Of a stretch of DNA of 64,000 bases, positions 32,278 through 42,425 are shown one piece after another. The first letter of the stretch is position 1; each line of letters begins with the position of its first letter. This DNA is from Seiridium cupressi (lineage: Eukaryota; Ascomycota; Sordariomycetes; Amphisphaeriales; Sporocadaceae), in contig JARVKI010000004.1 of assembly GCA_036674765.1 (NCBI GenBank), positions 558,001-622,000 of the forward strand, read 5' to 3'. The position numbers and the translations under genes were made by a program. The notes under the pieces were generated by a model. That model made no database searches and was not told the origin of the DNA. It worked only from the letters and a program-made list of their open reading frames with translations.

Positions 32278-33267
32278 TTACCAAAAGGTATGCATATGTG
32301 AACTATTCTCGTAGGTAACGTTCTTCGAGAACTGTTCGAAATCCTTTCTTGACTTTTCGAAAGCCGCCTGTGCCTTAGCGACCATCTCCCTGCCGTTCTC
32401 CACCCCGGCCGCCAGGTCTTGCTTGCACCTAGCGAGCAGCTCCCGGCACTTGCGGAAAGACCTCTCAGACTGCCGGAGCTGCTTGGCCTGCCCGTGCTGC
32501 CGGCAATCCCAGCAGCGAGGAGCAACTTTGCCCCCCTCGGCCATCGTGGGAGGGAGAGACATGATAGTATCATGCGCAACGACTCGCGGCTCTAGGGGAT
32601 GTCCACACTTGCGCTCGAGGTCCAGGCGACAGAGCGGGCATGATCGGTGTGCCTCCATCCAGACGTCAAGGCAGCCCCGGCAGAATGCGTGACAGCAAGG
32701 CAGGATCACCGTATCGTCCTCGCTGGGTCTGGTAGATGACTTCATCCTGAGGGGCGCTTCCTGACAGACGGAACAGACGAGGTTGGTCGGCCTGTCGATG
32801 AAGAAGGTGACTTTGGGAGTCGGGAAGAAGTTGTCTGTGTCTTCATAAGAGGGAACACATTCGTCCTTGACCGGATCCCTTGTGTTCATATCTTCAAAGT
32901 CCTGCACTATCTTGTCAATGTCCAGAGATCGGGGACCTCGATGGCGACTGGCAGGACCCTCTTCTCCTCGCCGAGCACTCTCCCGGCTTGGCCGTGACGG
33001 GGATTCATGCTGCGAATCGGTCCGCTGCCGTGGCGGGCTCCTCTCCGAATAGCTGGATGATGGTGAAGCTCTCGGCCGTGGCTGTGTCCGGCTCCTCCAC
33101 GTGTCGACCGCATCGTTCACAGCCGGTCGGGGTGCCTGGTAGGGTCTCAGGCCAGCCTGAGGCGGTGAACTAGGTCTTTCTCGAGGAGAAGTGCCAAGTC
33201 TACCAACGTTAACTTGCGTGGTACCTCTCGGCGGGCAATCTCTACTAGAAGGACTGGTGGAGCTCAT
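32278..33267 (-). CDS. RING-finger protein (C3HC4)
   Basis: Predicted 329 aa in one exon, using the ATG at 33267. An in-frame ATG at 33333 would add 22 residues, and a good donor (ctagGTAAGC near 33355) suggests the true gene may have an upstream, possibly untranslated, exon. The first half (to about residue 130) is Ser/Pro/Arg-rich and probably disordered. A RING domain follows: C-x2-C, then a long 22-residue spacer, C-x-H-x2-C-x2-C and C-x10-C-x2-C ('PCCHAFCRGCLDVW', 'CPLC'), at about residues 165-213, the C3HC4 layout with a long first loop. The C-terminal part is a coiled-coil-like Arg/Lys/Glu/Gln-rich helix. RING proteins usually act as E3 ubiquitin ligases; the substrate is unknown. Confidence 0.82.
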   Translation of the reverse strand: MSSTSPSSRDCPPRGTTQVNVGRLGTSPRERPSSPPQAGLRPYQAPRPAVNDAVDTWRSRTQPRPRASPSSSYSERSPPRQRTDSQHESPSRPSRESARRGEEGPASRHRGPRSLDIDKIVQDFEDMNTRDPVKDECVPSYEDTDNFFPTPKVTFFIDRPTNLVCSVCQEAPLRMKSSTRPSEDDTVILPCCHAFCRGCLDVWMEAHRSCPLCRLDLERKCGHPLEPRVVAHDTIMSLPPTMAEGGKVAPRCWDCRQHGQAKQLRQSERSFRKCRELLARCKQDLAAGVENGREMVAKAQAAFEKSRKDFEQFSKNVTYENSSHMHTFW

Positions 33268-33991
33268 TGATTCGTCCGCGTACTTGATCTTCCCAATGAT
33301 GCTGCGTCCAACTTTAATGGTCTTGATATGCATGAGGAAGTTGACTTGCTTACCTAGTATTTGGCTCAGCAAAGGCAGTGTCGATGTGAATGCGCGGCTG
33401 TATTTGTAGGAGTGTCTTCGGTTAATTAGTGTCGTTCAAGGTAGAGTCTATCCAAGGGCGGCCAGCCCATTTTGTACTCAAGACTTAATCTGCGTGAGAC
33501 AAAGGGTTGTTTTGTTCTTTGAAATAGGCAACCTTGTATATAAAAGGCGGACTTGTTTTCTCAACTGTCGGGCTGTGCTCTAGACAAAGAAGTTTTAAAG
33601 ACAATACTCTTATCCCATATGAACAATAGGAATGGCAACTCCGAGCTCCGAGTATCTCAAAGCCCAAATAGATGGTCTCATCTAGCCTGACAAGCTAGAC
33701 CATCGAAGTACGTTGCCATTCAAGCTTCTTTGTTCTCTTCTGATATTCATTGCCTGGTTTCACCCTTCTATCAAGCGCACTTAATTCTGATATGAATGCG
33801 TAGTCTCAACTACGTCGTTGTCTTGTCCGCTGCTTCGGCCCATGCAAGGCGTGTATGTTCGCATCCACAGATTGATATCTCATTATGACACACAATTTAG
33901 AACACAATTTAGTGATTACAAAAAAGTACCAAAAGGGCACAATAACTTACATGCCCTATCTCACTTGTGTACCAGAAGTATCTTGTACGAT
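33268..33991. other. Spacer with a 12-bp direct repeat
   Basis: Upstream region of the RING-finger gene and 3' flank of the oxidoreductase, both on -. A direct repeat of acacaatttaga occurs twice at 33890-33912. No other gene is seen. Confidence 0.45.
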
Positions 33992-34965
33992 TCAGTCCCG
34001 GTCATCCTCATGGAAGACCAACGCCCGAATCTCAATGCTCTCCCTGGCCGGAACATCATCACCGGCAGTAGGGTCCACAAAGGCCGTATGAGGGACTCTC
34101 CTCGCGCGCCCGTCCGTCTTTGAATCAAAACACTTGATCAGGATAACCTCCTCCGGCGTGATGCCATATTTGAAGAACCATTTATGCCTCTCGCTATACC
34201 TGACCGCGAAAGTGGCGCCTTTGCGGGTCGGGTAGATCAGGCCGATGGGAACCAGATCTTCCTCTGACACCGAATCTGCTTGTGCGAGAGCCAAGGGGTC
34301 TCGAAAAACCTGCTTGCTGGGACGCCAGACATTGATGATCTGTACGCGTCCCTTGACAAGCTCTTCGGCTTCACTGGGGAGGTGGAAAGTCACGCGGCCC
34401 AAGGCAGCTTCATAGGTCTGGTCGATGTGCACACGCTGAACGGGCCCTCGGAGCTGCTGCCCGTCCGGCGTTGCATCTTGGGTGCCATTCTGGGGCCGCC
34501 GGATTGTGTGGTCAAAAATGAATATCTTTGATGCGCCAGTCCTTTCAGTTGCGGTCAACAATTCGAGCCTTCAATGAAGTGTCGACTAACCGAATATGGG
34601 TTATTGGCTTACGCTTTCTTCAGCAATTGCTCTGTCTCCTTGTAGTACTCATCCTTAATTTTCTCATCATCCAGGAAATCTTTCTCCAGACTGGTGTGCT
34701 TGTGGATCTGGAAGCCGTTCTTATCCAGGGTGAATTGATCTTCTCGACCCGTGATATCCCTGATGCGGATCGGGTGAGGCTCAACCGGACGGTCGTATGT
34801 CTCGGGGCGATTCACATATACCGGCGCTGGTGGAGAGCCATCGTCATTGGGCTTGAAAAAATCCAGAACGGTATCAACATCGTGGGGTGCAGTTGCCGAT
34901 GCCTCAGCGACATTATCAAGAGTGGTCGCAGCTGCGATAGGGAGTTGCACGTCAGCGGTCGCCAT
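33992..34965 (-). CDS. CmcJ/NvfI/AsaB-type oxidoreductase
   Basis: Two exons on the minus strand, 34613-34965 and 33992-34541; 300 aa. The first ATG is at 34965 (context gcaATGG); the longer open frame upstream begins with a non-ATG codon. The family motifs are 'IFIFDHTIRR' after the intron, 'RVHIDQTY', 'VQIINVWRP', 'RHKWFF', then 'ILIKCFDSKTDGRARRVPHTAF' and 'PARESIEIRALVF' at the C-terminus. These are the conserved elements of the CmcJ/AsaB family, iron- and 2-oxoglutarate-type tailoring enzymes (cephamycin methoxylation, aspyridone/asperfuranone-like clusters) and related fungal hydroxylases. The His/Asp/Arg set for metal and cofactor binding appears retained. No partner biosynthetic enzyme lies next to it, so a role in primary metabolism or in a dispersed pathway is possible. 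Confidence 0.85.
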
Positions 34966-36859
34966 TGCTAGGCCTTCAAGAGTAATTTCGAATTGATGCG
35001 ACTTCCCCCCAGACAACTGTTTAGTTATTCGACAACATCGTGGTTTCTCCTAATCTACGCCATTATATATCTAGTTATTCGTTGATTACAATTGTTTCTT
35101 TAATAATGATAAGTCGCTATGCTGTGTAAGCAACTGGTGGGTTAGCGCAAGCACGCAATCTCTACCGCCGTCTCACAACGTGCTATTCCGACCATGAGGG
35201 TTGTACCATCGGTATGTGCCAGCAAATCGGAGACTAAACGAAGCCATGGATTACAAATCCGCCGTCTTTATTGACCTCCTGTTGCGCCACTTCGGATGAA
35301 TTTTGGTGTGGTTGCAGTCGCATCCTACGGCTTGGCCAGCCGGTAATCTAGTAGGAATATTCATTGGGTGCTGAAATCATGTAGAACTGATGCGGTATAT
35401 GGCATGAAGTCAAGTTTTGGAGGAGTGTCGCCAGATTCGAGATGTAATAACACTCAAGCAAGCCACGTGGGTGTTGTGTAAACTGCGACGAAAGTTACCA
35501 CAGTTTCATTTGTCATCAACCTATTACAAATCAATGGCCGCCATATTCATTCAATTTATCGTGCCTGTTGAGAAAAAAAAAATTTGATCGTATGATCAAT
35601 ATCGCCTCTAATGGTTGAGAGTCCTCGAAAGCTTGCCGTCCTTTGCATTCGTATTATAGAAACTAGTTGTAGCAGAGCGCAGGGCGAAAACGCAGCGCTC
35701 ACATCGCTGAGGAACTCCGTAAAGGGACCACGAGACCACTCACTGCTCGAAATTGACTTACATATTATTGTATAGAAAGATTATGAGTTTGAGTTCCAAG
35801 GTATATCGAGGTGTATCAATCTGTTGACAAATCATCGGCGGGAGATGGTGGTGTGTAGGCATGTGCGATTTGCCAGTCCACCAACGTTTGTTGATACATA
35901 CCAGGTAAACCTTCATTGTTTTAAGTTTGATATGTTCTCGATAGGGCCTTGCCAAGTACCACGTATGTGGCTGCTCTTAGAGTACCCGCGTACGATGCTA
36001 AGTCACACCGTCACCACGTCCGCGCTCGTCTGCAGCTGATTTCATGACACGAGATGGCGGTGAACAGGACTATACTGTTCATTACCTCCTATGCGAACTT
36101 CTCATCTTGCACAATGCTGCAAGTGACGCAATACTTCAGTGTGTTTCTCCTTTTGGCTCGACGCTCGACGTTCAAAATCGAGAGGCTGCGATCGACATTC
36201 CAAGCGGAAGTTTTGGTCCGGCTTGAAGTATGTGTAAACTCTTCAACGCATGGCGTGAATGTCTTTTTGCTTCTATGCATCTCCCCGCAACAATAGATCG
36301 AGTTGATGAGGTCAATTTGGACTTGTAGTCATCATCACTCGCGCGGCTTGTAGCGCCGGACCCGGACACTTGGACCACATTTCCGCTGTGCCATTAATGG
36401 CTGGGGCACCGCCGCGACTACCAACGCCGCGCCATCGTCTCCTTGGGAACCACAGTCCATGACGCCTTCTGATTCGCGTCCCTGGACACGCTCCTGTCTT
36501 CCCCGCGTTATGCTTGCTTGCATTGAGACAGGCGTTGCATCGCTGATCAGGCACGCAGCTTCCTGAACTCTACACTGGGCTTAAGGTTTCTAGGTTGACA
36601 ATGCCGTTCCTGCATCCAGTGACAGCAGTCCTGACGTCGTTGACTTCGGTCGATGCGATGTCGTGCTGATCAACAAAGATGATCAAGGGGAAGGAGTAGA
36701 GGTGGCTGAGAGGTATTCGTCTATATAATGCTCGCGAATTCCTCCATCGAAGCACAACAATTATCTTCTCATCATCTCACCACGTTCACACATCCCCAAA
36801 GACCAACCCACAATACAAACTCAACACTTGAATCCAAACACACCTCCATAACCATCAAC
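34966..36859. other. Spacer, nothing recognised
   Basis: A 1.9-kb region between divergent genes. It includes the promoter of the oxidoreductase and that of the small repeat protein at 36860. No domain-bearing frame is seen. Confidence 0.5.
36722..36728 (+). promoter_or_regulatory. TATA box for the small repeat protein
   Basis: The string tatataa is 132 bp upstream of the ATG at 36860, followed by an AC/CT-rich leader (about 36760-36855). A short AGGGG element (STRE core) lies at 36686-36690, consistent with stress-type induction, but this core is too short to be conclusive. Confidence 0.6.
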
Positions 36860-37180
36860 ATGTCTGACTACAAGCCCACTGGTATGTCCAATCCCCAGCC
36901 TATCTACTGGATAGTATCTGCATTACCCATTGAAGTCTAACATCCGTCTCAAGAGCATGACGGTCTCCGCCAGGACGGCAAGCCCGATCAGCGTGTTGGA
37001 ACTGGCGAGTTCGCCCACGGCAAGGTCGACCCCCATGATGCTGGCAAGAAGGGTGGCCACACTGGCGGCGTTGGTTCCAGCGAGAACGACACCGGCAGCA
37101 GCGGTGGTGACTACAAGCCCACTGAGCATGGAGGACAGAGAAAGGATGGCAAGCCTGATGGCCGTGTCAAGGGCAACTAG
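36860..37180 (+). CDS. Small hydrophilic repeat protein (stress/conidiation type)
   Basis: Two exons, 36860-36881 and 36954-37180; 82 aa. The protein is extremely rich in Gly, Lys, Asp and His, lacks Cys and Trp, and holds no predicted fold. The beginning 'SDYKPTEHDGLRQDGKPDQRV' is repeated near the C-terminus as 'GDYKPTEHGGQRKDGKPDGRV' (residues about 2-22 and 60-80), so it consists of two copies of a 20-residue unit around a 'GKVDPHDAGKKGGHTGG' centre. Small proteins of this composition are common in filamentous fungi and are often induced by starvation, stress or conidiation; I cannot name a specific gene. It is probably an intrinsically disordered protein that binds water or nucleic acid. 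Confidence 0.85.
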
Positions 37181-38461
37181 ATTAACGTGGATACCCGGCT
37201 AGCTTTCACAATATCGGATGGATTGTTAGCGTCTCAATCAAGTTAAATTCTTCTTTTACCAAAACACGACTGAGCTTGGCATGAAGGCAGTGTAAATTTC
37301 CAAACTCATGCCCAACTCGGCACGAACATGGTATCAGAGATTCCTGTAATATAGGCTCTCCGATGAAGAGGCGAACAGATTCCATTGGAAAATACAATTA
37401 TCTAACTACATTGAAAAAATTCTTTCATCATAGTTACATACGAACGCATTCATAGTACATTAATTAACGTCATATGTCTCAAATGTTAGAGTTACCAGCA
37501 ACCCCTAAGTATAGAAGTCCTTAGCTTCAACGCAAGTATTTCAATTCGTTGTCGGCATGAGTTGATCCAAGTACCGTCAACAGTAATGAAGAGGGTTGGC
37601 GATCTGAATGTCGTTCAGATTTGCCCCACTGGCAAAATGATACCTTGAAAAGAACTCAATAAAGTAGGATGTGCTGGTTCTCATGAATATGTGTATGAGA
37701 AAACGCATGTCACCATGCACGCGCAGTCTCGGAGGTCTCCTCATAGACGTAACGAAAATATTGTGCGAGAATGTCGCGTGTGACTGTGACCTCGTAGTCT
37801 CGGAAGTTTCCTCATTGACAAACAAGACACGTCGGAGAAAGATTCCAAAAATTGTGGGTGTTCCGAAGAAGCGCTGCCCATATTCGGCATCCCTCTGGCA
37901 ATAAAAGGTGTCCAGAGGGAACGCCATGGTTATGGGCGACCATGAGAACAAAAAATTGGCCCATCGCAAGTATCAGGCGAAGGAACGCGGAGCCTCATCC
38001 AAACCCGGCGCCCACAACGCAGACCTCCCCTTACTCAAAACCCCAGCAATCGAGATTGGCCTGCCACTTGCCGATAAAGTGACAGGATTCCAGTGTAGAT
38101 AATGTGCCGATACCCACGCCCGTGACCAGGCGCTACCCCCAGAGTCGAGCTGCCGCGCCGTGCAATGAGCAGCGACCGAGCTGAGGGGCGGATTCTGGAA
38201 CACGTCCGCAGTATGTGATATCGAATACCCGAACAACCCAGCCCTACAGATTCCACCATGTCCTGAAACGTGGCTTCTTTATCTCCAGCAAAGGTCATCC
38301 CCAGAGTTGGTTAAGGACAGTCACTCGGCCCACACCAAGTGACTGCGGAACACTACCGAGCTTGCCTCCCGCACACCCGAAGGCAGCGAGGTCCAGGGAC
38401 CGCAGGCGAGCAAAGCTCAAAGCACCACTTGGTTTGAATAACTCTTGCGTGATACTTGCTA

Positions 38462-38561
38462 TTCCTCCCTTCCATCCGTGACTCGTTCCATATCGCGGCC
38501 CCCACCTGCTGTTGGGATTGCTCTTTCCCTCGAATCCTCCTTTCCTTCCGTGACTCGTACC
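38462..38561. repeat. Imperfect direct repeat, 28-bp units
   Basis: A copy of 'TCCTCCCTTCCATCCGTGACTCG'-type sequence at 38462-38489 and another at 38534-38561 differ at only a few positions, with a 44-bp spacer. Function unknown; it could be a small duplication within a control region. Confidence 0.55.
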
Positions 38562-38663
38562 GATCGTTGCCCTCGGAGCGTGAGCCTGTGATAGAAGTGT
38601 TAATTTATTGATTGAAAGTTTTCAAAGAAACGAAATTGACGGTATTGGAAGCTGGGTGATGAA

Positions 38664-38710
38664 GAGTTGATTGATGGCAAGAAGTTGATGGCAAGAAGTT
38701 GATGAGAAGT
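38664..38710. repeat. 14-bp tandem repeat
   Basis: Units of gttgatggcaagaa occur about three times in tandem, with the last degenerate. It lies in the purine-rich tract and may vary in copy number. Confidence 0.55.
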
Positions 38711-39612
38711 GATGGGAGGTAATGTGAATGTGATGGAAAGGTGATGAGCGGACAGGACAAAGTTTGGAGAGCTGTAAAAACGAAGAGAAGTATTTGTCGT
38801 AGAGGTGATGGAAGTGCAAAAAGATGGTGCAAACGGGACCTTGGGAAGCTGAATGTGGTGGGAAATAGACAAACCTCGCCATCGCAAGAACTCGACCACC
38901 GTTTGCTGGTCAGTGATAATCGTCATCACCGCGACCAGCACAAGGCCTGCGGTGGCCCGTTTGAAGTTCTGGTTGGGCTCAAAATCTTCATGAGGAGGGG
39001 GATCGATGTGGTCGAGACGAAAAATAAATTTACTTACTGCTACACGCTGGAGCTGTCCCAAGCCAGTCGAAAAAGCTTGAGATGCATGGTGAGAAAACGA
39101 CACCTGTCGGCCTGGGTAGAAAGGAAGAAGGGAAGATGGAGAAGGGAGCTCGAGTAGTCCTGCTGAAGGTCGGCAGGTCTCGAGCTGGGAGTTGTGGTCG
39201 TGGTGGAGGTGGAGTTGGGAAGGTTGGGTTGAGGAAGGTGAGCAGCTCAGACTTGAGGTTGAGTTGATGTAGGCAAGCTGCGGGAGCTACTGATTGCAAG
39301 AAGTCTGAGGATGCCCCACCAATGGCTTTCAGGCTTCATTCTTCTGGTTGTTATTCCATTGAGTGCATTGACCTTTTGATGGTTGGTTGATTGTGATGCG
39401 AGTCGTGGGGGACGTGGGAAATGGAATAATCACTCGAAAGCACCATCACAGAGCCTAACAAGACACGTCGATGCTCACCTAATTCATGCTATCTCACAAC
39501 ACAGCTCGATGACTTGATACATCGTTCAAGCGTTTGACAATCAGAGGTGGGCGTAAAGTAGTCGTCTTCGTCGTTTTCTTCTTCTATTCTTCTAGCTACC
39601 CTACCGTGTAAA

Positions 39613-41512
39613 CTAATTCTCAGGAGGATAAACCACGATTTTGTCCAGATCCGCTCCCTTGTAGTCGAACCCGTTGTATTGACCTCCAACAGTGATCGTG
39701 TTGTTCTTGCCCTTATTGAGTGTCAACTGGAGGGGTGTCGACAAGATGATGCCCTTGTGCGTGTCGCGCTGGTACAGCGTCTCAACATTCTCCGTATCAC
39801 CGTTTACCACGACACCACTGATCCGGCGAAGCTGCCATGAGCCACCGATGCGGTCCGGTGTACCACCAGGCTGGTCTCCGAAGCCCATATCATCGATATC
39901 TGCCGGAGCTTGTCAGTCATTCCGGTAGACCAATTCCTCCATGCGCAGAATCTTGGAAGGGTGGGAAAATGTTGACGCGAAAAAGTACTCACTTTGGTAG
40001 TAGAATGAAACCCACTGGGGCTTGCCGGTGCCCTCGACACCCGTGAAGGTAACGGCACTATCATTCCCATAGATGCCAGTCGCGATGACACCACCGCTCG
40101 CGAAATTGGCTTCTTGGTGGTAGGCATCGCCTGCGGTCACGGCGTCCTTGCCGTAGTATTCCTTGCCCTTGACAGCAGACCACTCTCCAGTCTTCACGTC
40201 CAGGTCGTACACATCATGCCACTCAATACTGAGGTCCTTTTTCTTGTCGTCGATGTTGAAGGGCAGCCAGATCTACATCAAATCAGGGTCAGTAATTATT
40301 CTTGCGAATAGGTTCTGGGGGTTCTGAAACAGGTCTCAGGAGTATCAACCCTCAAGGCATTGTTATCAAAGCTCAGAAAGAAGCTCAAAGAGGCGAGAAA
40401 GGACCCAAGGAGGTACGTACGTAGCGGCTCTCCCAGAGAGAATTGGAGTCCCACTAGTAGAAAATCTGTCAGCTTTGGTGATGCTCGAAACAAACCATAA
40501 ACCTCTTATTTCACTCAAACCAACAACTCACCTGGTCTCCAATGTACAGATACGTGGTCTGTTTCGAACCGTCGATACGCAACGTGTTTCCACTCTGGCT
40601 GTTGAAACCCCTCGTGTTCAATGGATTGACGATCCAGGGTTGGCTCCAAGGGCCTTCCAGTTTATCCGCGCGGAAAGCGACCACATTGTTAGGCCGGTAG
40701 CCAGTCTTGTGGCTCATGAGGGCGTAATAGCTCTGCTCTGTCTGCACAATGGTGGGCGCCTCCAGGTCGAATTTAGGGAAGCGGTGCACGACTTCCTCCA
40801 GCTCGGCCACGTCCTCATCGTACCGAGTCACATAAACATCCCGCCCGTCGCGACTGTCGCCATTCGAGTAGAGGGCATAAGATCTACCATCTTTATAATC
40901 GGTAAAGAGCCCGAAGTCCTGCGACCAGTTGCCGAGAGGCGCCGTAGCGTTGACGAACGTATAAGGTCCCTAAGTGATTGGTGAGTTGGGTGGAAATGAT
41001 TACTGGAAGATACTCAACGGACCTGGACGGTAGGCGAGGTAGCATAGCCCTGTAGAAGCAGTCCATAGCTCGAGTTGTCCGCGTGCCAATGCAAATGGTA
41101 TTCGTTACTAAGCTCCGAGTAAACGACTTTAGGTCGTTGGATGATGTTCTCTGGAGAGATATAGGGATGGCCTTCAACAGGCTCTGTGGAAGCGATTTTG
41201 TCAGTCCCCTTGACTGGTTCTCCTTCGTCCTCAACCCACGCAAGGATACCTACCCAAAGCTAGACCATGGCTCTCCCACGTCGCCAAATCGTCAGAGCTG
41301 TACACCGAGACACCGGCACCTTCAGTCGCTCCCTGGATTTTGTACTCTCCGAAGAGCCAGTACTTCTCCGTGCCTTCGTCGAACAGCACGACACCAGCAT
41401 GTGCGTTCACCAGCTCGCCGTCCGTATCCCGCCAGCGGCCACCAGGCACAATGTACTTGGCCGTCACCGCGGTGCTAGTGGCCAGCAATGGCAATGCGGT
41501 TGAGAGGCGCAT
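39613..41512 (-). CDS. Secreted GH43-family glycoside hydrolase
   Basis: Six exons on the minus strand: 41254-41512, 41023-41183, 40532-40969, 40421-40453, 39993-40272, 39613-39899; 485 aa. A signal peptide of about 18 residues ('LLATSTAVTA') leads the protein to the secretory pathway. The catalytic domain has the five-bladed propeller of GH43: 'DTDGELVNAHAGVVLFD' with the expected early acidic residue, 'WLFGEYK', 'NWSQDFGLFTD', 'FDLEAPTIVQTEQSYYALMSH', 'GPWSQPW' and 'NSQSGNTL'. The C-terminal about 100 residues form a smaller beta domain. It looks closest to the fungal exo-beta-1,3-galactanase / arabinan-type branch, but subfamily and substrate are inferred. Exon 4 is only 33 nt. Expected to cut plant-cell-wall glycans outside the cell. 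It is one of two secreted enzymes here, with the G1 peptidase. Confidence 0.88.
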
Positions 41513-42425
41513 TGAGTCGGACCGTGAATTATTTTAGGATTACTGTGCTAAGCGGAATTCAGCTGCGATCGTGGAAAGCCATCGGCAAGGCTACACTGGC
41601 TGGATGCGAACAGCGCCATGACTTGATTTATTACTGTCGGAGCCTGAGAAGCATAGCAGCGCCGGGACCATCACGTCACATCAGCCTGGTAGCTTGGTTC
41701 GTGAACATTTGTCCCGAAGCAAGCCATTCCGCATACCCAAATGCAATTTCTCCGCATTGGCGATGTGCAGCTACGAGGGTTGGCAGCGCATGCGGGGCTG
41801 AGATCTAGGGGTTCAGTGCCAGTCATTGGATCTTGGCAGCAATCATTTCCGGGGGTGAAGCACGTCTTTACAACGCGATACCTATGAGCCACATTGAATC
41901 TACGTTGGAACCCATGCTCGGATACGGATAGCCGACGTGGGATTCAATGTCATTGGATCCGGGAGAATGGGTCGACCATAAAGTTGGCAGCTTGTCTTCC
42001 GCACGTCGCGAATAAGGATTGTTCAGGAAGCGAGATCTCGTCACTTCCTCTATACTCCCGTTTGCGAAGATTGAAAAGATTTCGTGGGACCTGAGCTTCA
42101 GTCCAGAAGACTCGATTGCGGGAGAATTTTGGGCGACATCTCAATGTCCTGCCGCCGTGAGGCCCACAAACTTCCTCTACTGCTATACATTTTTATTTGC
42201 CAACGCCGTCTAATCCATTGCTTTTAATTGCTAAGCACTATCTTCCTGCTGGAATCATGGACTACTAGAACATTAGAAACTGCAGAAAAGGAAGCGTTGG
42301 CTCCCGAACATGCATAAATTTAATACACATCCATGAGTGTTCCCAAGCTAGTAGGCTAGACACCTTTGTTGTACGTTCACTAGGCGTGACTTGCACCGGT
42401 CTCAAGGATGTATTATTTTACAGGT
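41513..42425. other. Spacer, nothing recognised
   Basis: Upstream region of the GH43 gene (-) and 3' flank of CFT2 (-). Short frames only; no gene supported. Confidence 0.5.

Larger units (their letters stand above)
37181..39612. other. 2.4-kb gene-free region with purine/pyrimidine asymmetry
   Basis: No gene is supported. At 38.6-39.2 kb the + strand is strongly purine-rich and its complement is CT-rich; that complement strand looks like a fungal leader but no convincing ORF follows it. Two imperfect direct repeats lie within it (38462-38561 and 38664-38710). Confidence 0.5.

Noticed and set aside
38600..39103. 167-codon minus frame
   Set aside because: Composition follows the CT-rich strand (Ser/Phe/His/Leu), no domain; more like an untranslated leader.
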